Counted from the first letter of the stretch, positions 10,046-20,642 are shown. The stretch is 64,000 bases of DNA from Hippopus hippopus (GCA_946811185.2 OX328100.1:20944999-21008998), one strand, 5' to 3'. Notes: generated from the sequence alone by a model not told the origin. Numbers and translations are program-made.

Positions 10046-10251
10046 CAACCCTCTACCTGACAATTAATGACCCCCAACAAAAAACATTGTTGGAAAGGGA
10101 GAAAATGCTGGTAACCAGCATTTTCTCCTTTTCCAACAATGCTTTTTACCCAATCACAGACCTTCTGTCATTGAAGCCACATTTGATGTGTCATCTGCAA
10201 ATGCCTTCAATTTTGGCGAGTCTAAAGTTGTGTCATCTGGTAAAGGGTTAA
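10046..10251 (-). mobile_element. Family A MITE
   Basis: Intact hairpin (ATGCTGGTAACCAGCAT) and a GGTAAAGGGTTAA end; left arm shortened. Confidence 0.75.
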
Positions 10252-10451
10252 TCTTGGACTTACACGGTATAGTATCTTGTCAGATGATTTGACTTAATTG
10301 CCATTTAAAGTACAATTTCAGCCTCTCATTTGATGACAGAAAAATGGTCATTTCATTTAGTAGTATTCTTAATTTGTATGAATTATTTTGATTCATGATT
10401 TTTCACTCCATTAAAAACTTGAAACTTTTGAAATTTCCTACTTTTTTCTCT

Positions 10452-10680
10452 TTAACTCTCTACCACACAGCAAAATTTTACACTTCTCCAACTCCAAAGC
10501 ATTTGCAGATGACAATTAAAAATAGGGCTTAAATGATGGACTTGCATGCCCAAAAATGGAGAAAACATTGTGGGAAAAGGAGAAAATGCTTGTTACCAGC
10601 ACTCCTTTTCCCACAACGTTTTTAAAGGGCCTGTTTCCCAGGGTCGTTAAATCTCGGGATTGTGTGGTAAAGGGTTTTAA
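10452..10680 (+). mobile_element. Family A MITE
   Basis: TTAACTCTCTACCACAC start, GTGTGGTAAAGGG end. The hairpin's right strand has lost 'attttc'. Confidence 0.75.
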
Positions 10681-11110
10681 ATCATGATTTATTTTTCACA
10701 AAACTAAGAGATGATGCATATATTAATCAGATAGGAAAAACTTAAGAAAAATTTGCAATCAAAGTAGCTATAGACAATATAATGACTGTATTTTGTGCCG
10801 TTTTTGTTGTTCATTGTTTTTGGCAAGTGTTTGTACATTCCATACTATGTTTGTTTTTACATGTTGTGTTGTGTACAAAAAAGATAATTACTTAATCCTT
10901 TAAACAAAAAGTCATGTGACTTTTTTCGATTAAGTTACAGGGTGTTACCATAGTATATTTGAAGAAAATTTGGCTCACTCAGAAAATGGTTTTGATGAAT
11001 GATTTCTGTTTGATTGAATGATTTTAGTCTACTTATCTTCACTACCAGTTGTTCATTTTGGCAACACCTCAAGAAATCTGTTAGTTATGTTCCTTGGGAT
11101 AGTTTAAGAT
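10681..11110. other. No gene seen
   Basis: AT-rich sequence with no repeat family I recognise, leading into the candidate exon. Confidence 0.4.
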
Positions 11111-11114
11111 ACAG

Positions 11115-11210
11115 GAGGAATCCCATCTAACGTTACGCCTTGTTCTGTAATGTGCTTGGTGTCTGGCACCATCACGCTGGACCTCAGGTTAACATCTCGT
11201 CCAAAAGACG
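11115..11210 (+). CDS. Candidate coding exon, unknown gene
   Basis: This 96-base stretch lies between GATACAG and a strong donor GTAAGT. One frame is open for 31 codons (G-I-P-S-N-V-T-P-C-S-V-M-C-L-V-S-G-T-I-T, then L-D-L-R-L-T-S-R-P-K-D) and leaves one base. It is clearly more GC-rich than its flanks. The acceptor has a poor pyrimidine tract. It lies 4 kb past the neurobeachin stop, so it could be an alternative exon, the next gene, or chance. Confidence 0.28.
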
Positions 11211-11242
11211 GTAAGTAATTTCAGTTGGCTAGCCATAGGTAT

Positions 11243-11505
11243 GAATTGATTGATTGTATGGTGTTTAACCCTGTTTTCAACAGTATTTCAGTTGTATTGC
11301 AGTAGTAAGTGCACCTGTCCATCCTTTCCTGAAGCTTTTTTACCAGTTCTTTGCACAACAATCTTTCCAAGCCACTGGCTGCTTTCCCACATGACCAATG
11401 ACTATCATCAATCCTCGGAAAGAAATTGGCCGAGCTGGGTATCGAACCAGCGACCCCCTGTTCCTTGGTCCTGCACACTACCAACTGAGCTACAGGGGCT
11501 TGGCG
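11243..11505 (-). repeat. tRNA-derived SINE with target duplication
   Basis: Flanked by CATAGGTAT on both sides (11234-11242 and 11506-11514). The minus strand begins with GCCCCTGTAGCTCAGTTGGT, a tRNA A-box region, then a B-box-like GGTTCGATACCC, and ends in the ATCAATCAATT tail. Confidence 0.88.
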
Positions 11506-11949
11506 CATAGGTATCAAACCCACACCCTCAAGTGGCCCGAGTCTTTCACAGGTCTCATGGCAAACAACTGAGCTATTTGGGCGGGTCAATGATTTTTCTT
11601 TTCTGCAGGTGTTTTTATAGAAGTCGTGTGACAGAAATAGTGGATAGGTTTATAATTCAAATCTTTCTTTTGAAGAGAAAACTTATAAATAAATGTACAT
11701 TAAACCCAGAGCAACTAGGTATCCTACATCCATCTTTATGGAATGTCTGTCATCACACCCTGTTTTTAGACCTACTTAATACGAGTTATGAAACTTGAAG
11801 GAAAGGAAATAACTGTCCTTAAATATTATGGGAAAATGAACAATTGGTTGATACAAGCAACCACTACCTGTACCACAGTTTATTCACAATTTTAGATTCT
11901 TGGGTTGACTCATGAAAAACACTTCCACTTTGAACCCATGCTTGTTTTG

Positions 11950-12060
11950 TCAATTGGAAATCAATCATGAAACTGTTTAATGGTCGAAGGGAAATAACTC
12001 ACGTTTTCATGACACATTTGCAATAGTTACGCTTTCATGACACATTTGCAATAGTTACTC
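11950..12060. repeat. Dispersed repeat with a short tandem duplication
   Basis: 'aatcatgaaactgtttaatggtc' and 'gggaaataactc' recur at 13497-13570. Within it a ~29-base phrase (tttcatgacacatttgcaat) is repeated back to back. Confidence 0.6.
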
Positions 12061-12117
12061 TTTTGTTTCTAAATTTGCTTTAGACAGGACGTGAAAAGTG
12101 GTATTTGTTTAACAAAT

Positions 12118-12248
12118 GGTTTGACCATTACCAAACAGTCTTGTGATTTTAAACTCTGTGGTAAAGGGCTTTTGAAAACATTAGTGGAAAAGGAGAAAAT
12201 GCTAGTAACTAGCATTTTCTCCTTTTCCAAAAATGTTTTCTAGTTGTT
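12118..12248 (-). mobile_element. Family A MITE, half copy
   Basis: Left arm and complete hairpin present; right arm missing beyond 'tttctagttg'. Confidence 0.6.
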
Positions 12249-12576
12249 TAGAGACATATAGATATCATTTGAGACACCAGTATTTTTGGTGTCTCCTTTC
12301 ATTATGGACGATTCTAAAAAAACTTTTGCGTCTGGTCTAAAATTTAGGTACCATCTTAATCAACTGGTTCATACCACATTTTATTTTCTCACCATGGTAG
12401 AAATCACCCGTTTTTGTGGGTAAATTTGTGTAATATGAGAACTGTTCAGGTGTTTGTGTTTATGTTTTGGGAATAATTGCACATGTACATGAAAAAGACA
12501 ACCTGAAAGTGTATATTAAATAACTATAATCTGAATGGTTTGTTGTGATTATATGACCAGTTTGTCTTGAAAGTAT

Positions 12577-12866
12577 ATGAGCCATGCTGTGTAGAAGGGG
12601 GTTTAATGCCTCTGCAAAAAGTATCGACCAATGTCAACCTGCGCAGTCTGCGCAGGCTGACTTTGGTCGAAACTTTTTGGCTGTGTATATTTTCTGCATG
12701 CCCAAGGACCAGACTTTCCTGCATGCCCAAGGACCAGACTATCTCATGATTCAGTCGTTTTTCTTTTTGTTTTTTACAAAATGGATTATATTGATCCATA
12801 ATTATGTGATGACTTGTTTTATTATGGAGATGCATTAAACCCCCTTTTGCTAGATCATGGCTTATT
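12577..12866 (+). mobile_element. Family C MITE
   Basis: Ends ATGAGCCATGCT and GATCATGGCTTAT. GC-rich hairpin CAACCTGCGCAG / CTGCGCAGGCTG near the left. A 22-base phrase (gcatgcccaaggaccagact) is duplicated inside at about 12698-12739. Confidence 0.78.
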
Positions 12867-12959
12867 AATATCCCACAAGATAGCTTTTATGGGCTTTTGT
12901 GTGCCCAAAATTTTACAACGTGTTACTACCATCATGCTATTGCCCAACCTCTGCTGTAC

Positions 12960-13040
12960 TTTGGGTAGTGAGTAAAAAGAGATCAGCCTGATCATATGTA
13001 CAGTCTGATCTTGGCCTGCACTTTGGCTTTGCTGTACCCA
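12960..13040. repeat. Family B fragment
   Basis: Arms 'gatcagcctgatcat' and 'cagtctgatcttgg' remain of the B palindrome. Confidence 0.45.
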
Positions 13041-13076
13041 TTTATAATTATGGCAAAAAATGAGTCAAAAACAATG

Positions 13077-13197
13077 TTTAACCCTGTACCACACCCTGTA
13101 GAAAACATAGTAGGAAAAGGAAAGAAATATGCTGGTTACCAGCAATTTCTCCTTTTCTGACGAAGTTTTCAGAGGGCGTCTTTTTCACGGTTGTTAT
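13077..13197 (+). mobile_element. Family A MITE, deletion derivative
   Basis: TTTAACCCTGTACCACACC joins directly to the hairpin, so most of the left arm is gone. Confidence 0.6.
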
Positions 13198-13496
13198 ATG
13201 TATTTGTTCATCTTTGTCCATACAGCGGACTGTTTTTGTGTATCAAACTATCGTTCACTCTATCAGCGCCAAATGCATAAACTTAACCTCTTTCTATGGC
13301 TGAAAGTACAATTCACTGAAACTCAAAAAAGAAATCTGTTTGCAATGTCATGGAAAAAAATGGCAAAACATCAAAAGCAATAGCTGGATTCCTCTGCAAT
13401 GTAATTCTTGAGCTGATCTCTCTGGATTTGATAGAATCTTGATCCACAAACTAACTGCCGCTGTGAGCGTGCCTGTTGTTTTTTTTTGCCTGTAGC

Positions 13497-13570
13497 GAAT
13501 CGATCATGAAACTATTCGATGGTCAAAGGGAAATAACTCTATTTTTTCGTGACAATTGCTCAAGAGTTTA
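13497..13570. repeat. Second copy of the 11950 dispersed repeat
   Basis: 'gatcatgaaactattcgatggtc' and 'gggaaataactct' match the earlier copy. Confidence 0.5.
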
Positions 13571-13854
13571 TCTCCCTTTACATTGTAGTTGAAGGAAACC
13601 CCAAGGATGATGCTCATTTTGCATTAATCGAGCCTTTCTTACTTTTAAGATTCCCTCTCCCCTCTAGCAATTATAATTTCGAAAGGCTACCAACCTTTGA
13701 ATTACTATCCACTTTGGCTACTTTGACAAGCAACATGTCATGTCAGGCAACATATTTTACATCTAGGCCTATATAAGAAGGATATGTTCGTTCTTCGATG
13801 TTAACTTGTGGAATGACTTTCTATTCCAGTTTGAACCGCAAAGATTGGAATCGG

Positions 13855-13933
13855 GACAAAACTACACTCACGAGCGGTCAGGTCTCGATTCACACTGGAC
13901 GCAGAATATTATGGAAGCCATAACTTGCGACTA
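13855..13933 (+). other. Weak open stretch after an acceptor-like site
   Basis: A TTTCTATTCCAG site is followed by two frames open for 30-35 codons (one begins F-E-P-Q-R-L-E-S-G-Q). Neither matches the phase of the candidate exon at 11115-11210 and there is no strong donor. Recorded only as a possibility. Confidence 0.15.
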
Positions 13934-13999
13934 ATGATTTATTACTTATGGCTATTAACTTATGAAGAACGATTGATATTCATTCGCCGTTCATAAAAG

Positions 14000-14275
14000 C
14001 AAGAATAACTACGCACTACACCATTAATTGTCTCATTTTGTTTACCGTTTTCGTATAAAATGCACATAATTGCAAAAGTTGTAGGTAGACAATGAAAGGG
14101 ATATTATCATTTTATCGGTTATGTTGTAGTAACTTTGTAGGTGCTTGTATTCGTTTCTCGCTGCGTAAGAAAAGTTTGACATCTTGCTCGACCTTCAGTC
14201 TCGCGCCGATATCAAATTTTCTCACGCTGCTGGAATCAAATACAAGCACCAGGAAAGTCATTACAACATAATAGA
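14000..14275. repeat. Inverted-repeat element, first of a tandem pair
   Basis: 'gttgtagtaacttt…gtgcttgtatt' at 14122 is inverted at 14242 (caaatacaagcaccaggaa…attacaac), with an inner 'agaaaagtttgacatc' arm. The whole block including the upstream 'ttaattgtctcattttg' recurs about 515 bases later. Confidence 0.7.
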
Positions 14276-14515
14276 TGTATTTCATATTTATTATATACCA
14301 GTAAGTTTTCAGGCTCAAATACATGCGTCGCAAGCGGATAAAATAACACACAGGACAAAAAAACAAAATCGGTATCTACACACAGTGAAATACGGTTCCA
14401 AATATGGCATTATGACATAACTCTCGCAAAGACGATGTTTGCATTGATTTGCGATTTAATAGTTCAAAATGTTACGCTATAGTATTCATCCCCAATTCAT
14501 AAAAAAAAAAACGAG

Positions 14516-14785
14516 TTACAATCCTCAAAAACATTAATTGTCTAATTTTGTTTACCGTTTTCGAATAAAATGCAAATAATCGCAAAATGTTGTCGTTGAA
14601 AGTTGTAAGCATACAATAAAAGGAATATTATGTTGTAGTAACTTTCACGGTGCTTATATTTGCTTCTCCCTGCTTAAGAAAATTTTGACATTTCGCCCAA
14701 CCTTCAGTCCCTCGTGATATCAAATTTTCTCACGCTGCTCGAATCAAATACAAGCACCAGGAAAGTTACTACAAAAAGATATTTT
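14516..14785. repeat. Inverted-repeat element, second of a tandem pair
   Basis: It is the same as the block at 14000-14275 with about 85% similarity by eye, same orientation, including the leading 'ttaattgtctaattttg'. The direct repeat suggests segmental tandem duplication or a multimeric element. Confidence 0.7.
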
Positions 14786-14889
14786 GCAACAAATCACATC
14801 CCTTAGAATAGAGCTAAACCAGTCAACAATAAAAAAGTTTTCGTCAATAACGGTAAGTTTCAAACATCACTAGAAAAGAATGGTCTAGA

Positions 14890-14933
14890 CCAAGATCAGA
14901 CCGCACATGCTGATCTTGACATGGAAACCCTCA
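14890..14933. repeat. Family B fragment
   Basis: 'agaccaagatcagac-gcacatg-tgatcttg' is the centre of a B palindrome. Confidence 0.4.
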
Positions 14934-14942
14934 CATTTATGT

Positions 14943-15213
14943 ATGGGCCATGCTCTGTGAAAAGGGGATTTTATGCATCTTACTAATGCATTGTACAAAG
15001 CAAGTTGTCACAAAATTATGGATCTGTAAAGTTCTTGGCCAAAATTGTCTAACAGCTACTGAATCATAAGGTAGAATTGTCCTACGTTATGCAGAAAATT
15101 TACCCATAGCAAAAAATTCTGACCCATGTCAGCCTGCGCGGACAACACTGGCTGATATGGGTCGGTAGTTTTTGCAGATGCATGAAACCCCTTTTCACAG
15201 AGCATGGCTTATA
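14943..15213 (-). mobile_element. Family C MITE
   Basis: GGGCCATGCTCTGTG and CACAGAGCATGGCTT ends; the GC-rich hairpin is near the right, partly damaged. Confidence 0.78.
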
Positions 15214-15615
15214 TAAATATCCCCAGTTAATCAGCCCAGACCCCATCACAACAACCACCAAATTTGCAGACTGTCCACGTGCTTAATCTGGACATGTTTT
15301 GTTTTCACTGTTAAGTGTGTTAGTCACTCGTGTAAACTGTATGTTTATGAGACATTTTCTTTTATTTGATATATTGTTACATTAATAGATAAATTCTGGA
15401 AAATTCAAATATCGAGGTAGGTGAGCCAGTTTATTGCTGTGGTTTTTCCTCTTGTCCTGTTTAAGTGTCATCTTGTTTAATCATCATCATAGTACTCACT
15501 TTCGTCGTTTTTGTCACTTGTTTTCACCCACCCCATCCCCGATGATAAAATGATGGTCGTCGTGATAGGCCCGTTCGATAATGTACGGGGCTAGAAAATT
15601 TAGAAGTTGTGAATT
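15214..15615. other. No gene seen
   Basis: Unremarkable AT-rich DNA. No repeat family recognised. Confidence 0.4.
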
Positions 15616-15618
15616 CGA

Positions 15619-15701
15619 TGGCCGAGCCGGGTAGCTCAATTGGTGTCGATATTGCTTGAAAGTTAGGGGTTGTTGAGTTCCAAACTCGGGCTCGGCACAT
15701 A
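15619..15701 (+). repeat. tRNA-like sequence (SINE head or tRNA pseudogene)
   Basis: GCCGAGC at the start pairs with GCTCGGC at the end, like an acceptor stem. GGGTAGCTCAATTGG is an A-box. The T-arm (GAGTTCCAAACTC) departs from the normal GGTTCRANNCC, so it is unlikely to be a functional tRNA. It resembles the heads of the nearby SINEs. Confidence 0.5.
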
Positions 15702-15796
15702 GTTGGTGATAACAGGGCTTGGAAATCGCTAGTTGGGCACTGGTGCTCGATCTTAATTTAATATCGTTGCATGGAACCTAATAAATTAGGGTTCGA

Positions 15797-16078
15797 TACA
15801 GAGCCCGATGGCTCAGTCGGTGACGTAAAACATGAGTTCAATTCCTGGCTTAGCAAAAGGGTTTCTGCATGGCCTAGTAGTTTAGGTTTAGGACTCGAAG
15901 TCTGCCAGTCGATCTCCAAGAATGGGAATGGGGTTTCGAAAGAGAACCCATAGGCAAAACACGTCAAAAACCCTGCCCTAGTACCTGTGAGTCGACAGAA
16001 GACATGAAACAGGAGTAAGCTAGCTGTCGCCGTGATGTGACTAAAACAATGTTTAAAGCGTCAGGAATCACAAATCCG
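15797..16078 (+). repeat. tRNA-derived SINE, diverged
   Basis: Head CCCGATGGCTCAGTCGGTGA with B-box-like GAGTTCAATTCC, then body with 'agctgtcgccgtgatgtgactaaaa'. Confidence 0.5.
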
Positions 16079-16079
16079 A

Positions 16080-16296
16080 CAAAGAACACTCCCAGCAAAA
16101 TCCGTATTCTGCTGGCCCCGAGTTCGAGCCTAACGGGAAGCACTCGTTTTTTCATGGGAGTGTCCCTGGGCAGGACACTTCGGATCCCTATCCTAGTACT
16201 GGTGAAACCCAGGAAATACATGAATGTGTGTGCTCTCGCCGTGATATGACTGAAATAATTTTGACAGTGGCGTAAAATACCATTCAATCAATCACC
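16080..16296 (+). repeat. tRNA-derived SINE, head truncated
   Basis: GAGTTCGAGCC box, 'gggagtgtccctgggcaggacacttcgg', 'gtactggtgaaacccaggaaata' and a CATTCAATCAATCA tail match the copy at 54246. Confidence 0.65.
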
Positions 16297-16395
16297 CGCA
16301 AGGTGAAATGACTGTTAGTGGGACAGGAATCGTTTTTCCTTTAACTAACTACATTTACACGGGAAAGCAGCCGATAACTTTATCACAATAGACAT

Positions 16396-16540
16396 CTTTT
16401 TAAACTCTTTATCAGACGACTTGTCCAAATTTAAAGCGTTTGCATACGATAGATTAATCTTTTGAGATTTGTCGAAGAAAGCATGGTAAATATTGTGGAC
16501 AAAAGAAAAAAGAAATGCTTGTCATCAGGTTATTAATGTC
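16396..16540 (+). mobile_element. Family A MITE, left part
   Basis: AACTCTTTATCAGACGAC then left arm; the element is lost after 'aaatgcttgtcatcag'. Confidence 0.55.
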
Positions 16541-16610
16541 TTTCTTGCTTTTCACCAGCACTAGACTAGGGCTTTGCAGTGCTTTGCCCAGGGACACTCC
16601 AACAAGAATA
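16541..16610 (-). repeat. SINE fragment
   Basis: Inverse of the 'agtgtccctgggca…gccctagtctagtgctggtg' SINE body; it interrupts the preceding A copy. Confidence 0.5.
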
Positions 16611-16993
16611 GCCCTGCAAGCGGGGATCGTTCAAGAATTTGATCATTACCTTGCTTGCTTGCTCATTGCTTCTGAAGTTGATTCTGTTTCACCGTTATAG
16701 ACATGTATATACCCCACCCACCTGACATATTGTTGTGTCATGTTAAGTGTGAAAAAGAGTTAAGAGTGTTCACACATATACCCCGAGGCGTGTATTGCGA
16801 ATAGGTCAATTGTATTTCTCACGTTCGCTTTGTAAATGTTTTTTTTTTTTGTTCAATATCTGCTACGGTCGGTACATTTTCCATTCAGCTTTTTAATGGC
16901 TCTTTCAAGACCAAATAGCTTTCCGAAGATGCCAAATATTTGTCATTATTTTTGCTTACGTGTGGGCTGCACTTACGATGAAAGCATGGCAAG

Positions 16994-16994
<1 letters not shown>

Positions 16995-17082
<88 letters not shown>
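16995..17082 (+). repeat. Compound microsatellite (TA)n(GA)n
   Basis: About 14 TA units followed by about 29 GA units. The open frame across it (138 codons) is an artefact of the repeat. Confidence 0.95.
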
Positions 17083-17084
<2 letters not shown>

Positions 17085-17726
17085 ATTCTGTTAATCAAAA
17101 GCTACACAAAAGTATTTTCAAAATTTAGATTGACTAATGTTCGACAGCATTTTTCAATCGTGACAATACCAGTCCTTTGTATTTTCATAAATTCGGTCAT
17201 GTTCCATCCAACAAAATCAAAATGTACTACATTTTGGACTGAAAGGTATTAATGGAAAAACAAAGCCTACTTTCTAACTAATTTTTTACAGAAAACTAAA
17301 TTTCTGAAATGAAGCCCTCATCAATCGGTGCCGACTTACAATTCAGAGCCAGTCCACATAATCGGAGCCCTTCTGTATTTTTATCATTTCTTGTGCTATT
17401 TCTTTTCAATTCTTGACCAGCAGTGAATGTAATATTTCAAGACATTAATTCACGCATTTGGGACAGCAAGACTCTCTCTTATTTGCCAATTAAATGGCAG
17501 TAATTGACTGAATTTAGGTCCGTGACGTATTATTTCGGCTACGGTCAACCCACGCCACAAATGATTCAGACAACATCGTACACTTGTTACAACTTTCCGT
17601 AGTGCAGAAAACACGTTGAAAGACCAGAGCATTGAATGACATTCTCCTTTTTTTGGAATTTCAAAGACATAAGAACACATGATTAAAAATAATGACAAGC
17701 TTACCTGTTTTTTGTATGTTTTTCAG

Positions 17727-17807
17727 TCGACATTTTCAGAAACGGAAGACCAACACAACATTTTCTCGTCAGAGCCATTGGCTCCGAAAATGAAGTTTCC
17801 TACCCGT
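17727..17807 (+). CDS. Candidate coding exon, unknown gene
   Basis: The stretch has a strong acceptor (TTTGTATGTTTTTCAG) and a consensus donor (CCGT|GTAAGT) 81 bases apart. Two frames are open: one starts S-T-F-S-E-T-E-D, the other reads V-D-I-F-R-N-G-R-P-T-Q-H-F-L-V-R-A-I-G. The second is the one that would continue from the exon at 11115-11210. It is not part of any repeat seen here. Function unknown. Confidence 0.35.
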
Positions 17808-17964
17808 GTAAGTCTACAATTTTGTGGTCTTGTAAACAGGGTGATCGATATATAACCCAGAGATTCTTCGGTCGATCCTCACCTACCATACATTTTTTTT
17901 TACGGGAGTATTCTGTGGCAAGGCGAAGTACAATCTAAGTACTGTTCAGAAAAAAACACGTACC

Positions 17965-18022
17965 AAACGGTATAGATCAAGATCGGACTGTGCATGACAG
18001 GCAGTCTGATTATAGTCTCAAA
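17965..18022. repeat. Family B fragment
   Basis: 'tatagatcaagatcggactg' and 'gcagtctgattatagtct' arms of the B palindrome. Confidence 0.45.
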
Positions 18023-18120
18023 AATCTCATATTCTAGTCTCTGTCGCAGTGATATATTTGTACTTTTGAAAACGGCATAACGACAGCCTAGGTCCCAGTC
18101 TGATCACATTTCCTTTCCAT

Positions 18121-18392
18121 TTGAGCCATGCTCTGTGAAAAGGAGACTTAATGCATCTGCAAAAAGTATCGACCCATGTCATCCTGCGCAATCCGCGCAG
18201 GCTGACATGGGTCGATACTTTTTCATATTTGTAGATTTTCTGCATGTACAAGGCACAGTCTACCTCATGGCTCAGTTGTTTGTTAGACAAAATTAATTTT
18301 GTTAATTAAGAATTATGTGATGACTTACTTGATATAATGTATCACAGAGATGCATTAAACCTCCTTTTCAAAGAGCGCCGCCCATTTGTTTT
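18121..18392 (+). mobile_element. Family C MITE
   Basis: TTGAGCCATGCTCTGTGAAAA start; GC hairpin CATCCTGCGCAATCCGCGCAGG; 'gatgcattaaacc' near the right end. Confidence 0.8.
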
Positions 18393-18654
18393 CACGTTAC
18401 TGTGTCAAAAATGACAACAAAAAACGGTACAGCATTATAGATTATTTTTGAAGATCTATGTAGACCGTGATAAGGACAGAATAAGAAATTGTTGTCGCCT
18501 AGACCCAGGCTAAACAGCTCCTTTTGACACAATCTTTTCACGTGGATTCGCGTTTGGTATCATCATCAGTATTGTAAAGGGATATTTTCAAAGTTACCTG
18601 CTGCATACGTGTTTGTGGAGGTGCTGAGCTTTGTATTTTCAGTTGAAGCGAACG

Positions 18655-19155
18655 CTTTACCAGACGACGAAAATTGACTGATTGATTGCATGGTGTTTAA
18701 ATCGTTTTTAGCATTATTTCAGTTATATCGCGGCGGCCAGTGCACCTATCGATGCTTTCCCGGAGTTTGTTTTACCAGTATTCCGCACAATATTCTTTCC
18801 AAGCCACTGGCTGCTTTCCCACATAACCATCGTCGAAACAATGATCAGAGATGAGAGAAGTTAATGCTATCACCAATCCTCGGAAAGAAATTGGCCGAGC
18901 CGGGAATCAAACCAGCGACCCCTGTTCTCGAGTGCTGTACACTACCGACTGCGCTAGCGGGGCTTGGCACGAAAATTGAGAATAGCTCTGATAACCGCCT
19001 ATACAGACGACAAATTAAATGTGGCTCAAATAGTGGAATTTTTATTTGAAAAAAGAAAACGTAAGAAAAGCAAAAGTGCTGGTTGCAAGCATTTTTCTTC
19101 TTTTTCCGCGATGTTTTTAAAAAGCTCTCTGTGGTTCAAACAGAGTTTTGACGGA
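18655..19155 (+). mobile_element. Family A MITE split by a SINE
   Basis: CGCTTTACCAGACGACGAAAATTG at the left resumes at 18969 and continues through the left arm, hairpin and part of the right arm. The SINE occupies the gap. Confidence 0.75.
18678..18968 (-). repeat. tRNA-derived SINE nested in a family A MITE
   Basis: Flanked by the 11-base target duplication ACGAAAATTGA (18667-18677 and 18969-18979). Full head (GCCCCGCTAGCGCAGTCGGT), body and ATCAATCAGT-type tail on the minus strand. Confidence 0.88.
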
Positions 19156-19234
19156 TGAATTGAACTCGCCTGTTTTTTTTTTCTTTGTTTTTACAAAACA
19201 TTGTATTCAAATGTAAACTACAACCTAAATCTAC

Positions 19235-19440
19235 TAGGCTCCAAAGTGGCGCAATGGTTAGGGAACTCGACTCGGAAGTCGGCGAACCGAGATCGAGACC
19301 GGCCCAAAGCCAGAAAAGACAAAAGCACACAGAGAATGAGGAAACAAGAGAAACCCATCCGGACAGAGAAACAAACAGCTGGACAGAGAACGGGCAAGAA
19401 AGACACTTGGATAGGCGATGGTGGGACACAGGGAAATTAC
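19235..19440 (+). repeat. tRNA-related repeat, second SINE type
   Basis: CCAAAGTGGCGCAATGGTTAG resembles an A-box and 'gaccgagatcgagacc' sits at the B-box distance. The body (purine-rich, 'gacagagaa' repeats) differs from the other SINEs. Several open frames of 90-120 codons overlap it, but they follow from the composition. Confidence 0.45.
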
Positions 19441-19659
19441 CTTTTACTACTCTCTGTGTATTGGAAATTATTAATTTAAATAACGAGGTGTTCAATGAAA
19501 GATGAATACTAATTTGAAATTTTTATGAAATAGTTAATAGAACTTGTTTCCCATGTGGAGAGATCAAGTTTAAGCACGAAGAAAACGAAGTATTTAGAGA
19601 TAATACTTTAATATTTAAAATGAAATGTCCATGTATACAACAGAAACATATGACCTAAA

Positions 19660-19876
19660 GATCTAATTCATCGACCTAAAATTTAAAAGAAGGCCTTAGA
19701 AAACATTGTGGGAAAAAGGAGAAAATGTTGGTTACCAATATTTCCCCCTTTTCGACACCCTTTTCTATCTTTTCAGACACAATTAACATTATCTGAACCA
19801 TAAATATTGAATTTGTCGACAGCAAATGCCTTCAATACAGATTGATCTAAAATATCGTCATCTGGAAAAGTGTTAA
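19660..19876 (-). mobile_element. Family A MITE
   Basis: The left end is eroded; hairpin with mismatches; right arm ends CATCTGGAAAAGTGTTAA. Confidence 0.65.
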
Positions 19877-19889
19877 TACACAAATACAA

Positions 19890-20152
19890 ATAAGCCACGC
19901 TCTGACAAAAGGGGGCTTGATACATCTCCGTGATGCATTTTATCAATCAAGTCATCACATAATTATGGATCAATAATAGCTACTTTTTTTAAGAACCAAC
20001 GTAATCATGAGGTAGACTGGTCCTTGGATATACAGAAAATTGACCAATAGCGAAAAGTGTCGGCCCAGGTCAGCCTGCGCGGACTGCGCAGGCCGACCTG
20101 GGTCGATATTTTTCGCAGATGCATTAAGCCCCCTTTTAACGGAACATGGTTC
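19890..20152 (-). mobile_element. Family C MITE
   Basis: TAAGCCACGCTCTGAC start; very strong hairpin (CAGCCTGCGCGGACTGCGCA core) within the CGGCCCAGG / CCTGGGTCG arms near the right. Confidence 0.8.
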
Positions 20153-20192
20153 AAACCTTAAATAAAACCATTAAAAAAATGAAACAAGTTAA

Positions 20193-20370
20193 TTATCTCT
20201 CCACCAAACAACATTTTAGACTTGTCCAAAACTGAAAGACAACAAACTGAATGTGGCTATGATGATGGAATTTGTCTTTAAAGGGTTAGAAGACTTTGTG
20301 GAAAAGGGAAAATGCTAGTTACAAGCAAATTCACCGTTTACCATAATGTTTATAAGAATCTTATAAATCT
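20193..20370 (+). mobile_element. Family A MITE, diverged
   Basis: 'ccaccaaacaacattttagacttgtcc' and a weak hairpin; the right arm is lost. Confidence 0.55.
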
Positions 20371-20440
20371 TTTTGTTAAAAAAAACAATGCCTGGATTGA
20401 GAACATCAAGACAATAACCTCATCATAATACAAAATATTT

Positions 20441-20640
20441 TAACTTTTTCCCAAACAACAAAATTTCAGACTTGTCCAAATTCAAAGCATTTGCAGACTA
20501 CAAATCAAATGTGACTGAGATGATTGGATTCGTTTCTGAAATGTTAGAATGGTTACCAGCATTTTCTCCTTTTCCCACAATGTTTTTGAAAGTCTATAAT
20601 GCCCAGGGTCATTAAAACGCGGGATTGTGTCTTATATAGT
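20441..20640 (+). mobile_element. Family A MITE, left half of the hairpin deleted
   Basis: The left arm joins directly to GGTTACCAGCATTTTCTCC, so the hairpin cannot form. Confidence 0.65.
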
Positions 20641-20642
20641 TA

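Noticed and set aside
15619..15701. Functional tRNA gene
   Set aside because: The acceptor-like stem pairs, but the T-arm lacks the GGTTCRANNCC box, and similar heads in this window belong to SINEs.
16836..17252. 138-codon plus-strand frame
   Set aside because: It runs through a TA/GA microsatellite giving Tyr-Ile and Arg-Glu repeats; flanks have no coding character.
19136..19505. Three overlapping frames of 92-119 codons on both strands
   Set aside because: They overlap a purine-rich tRNA-related repeat; open in several frames because of composition.
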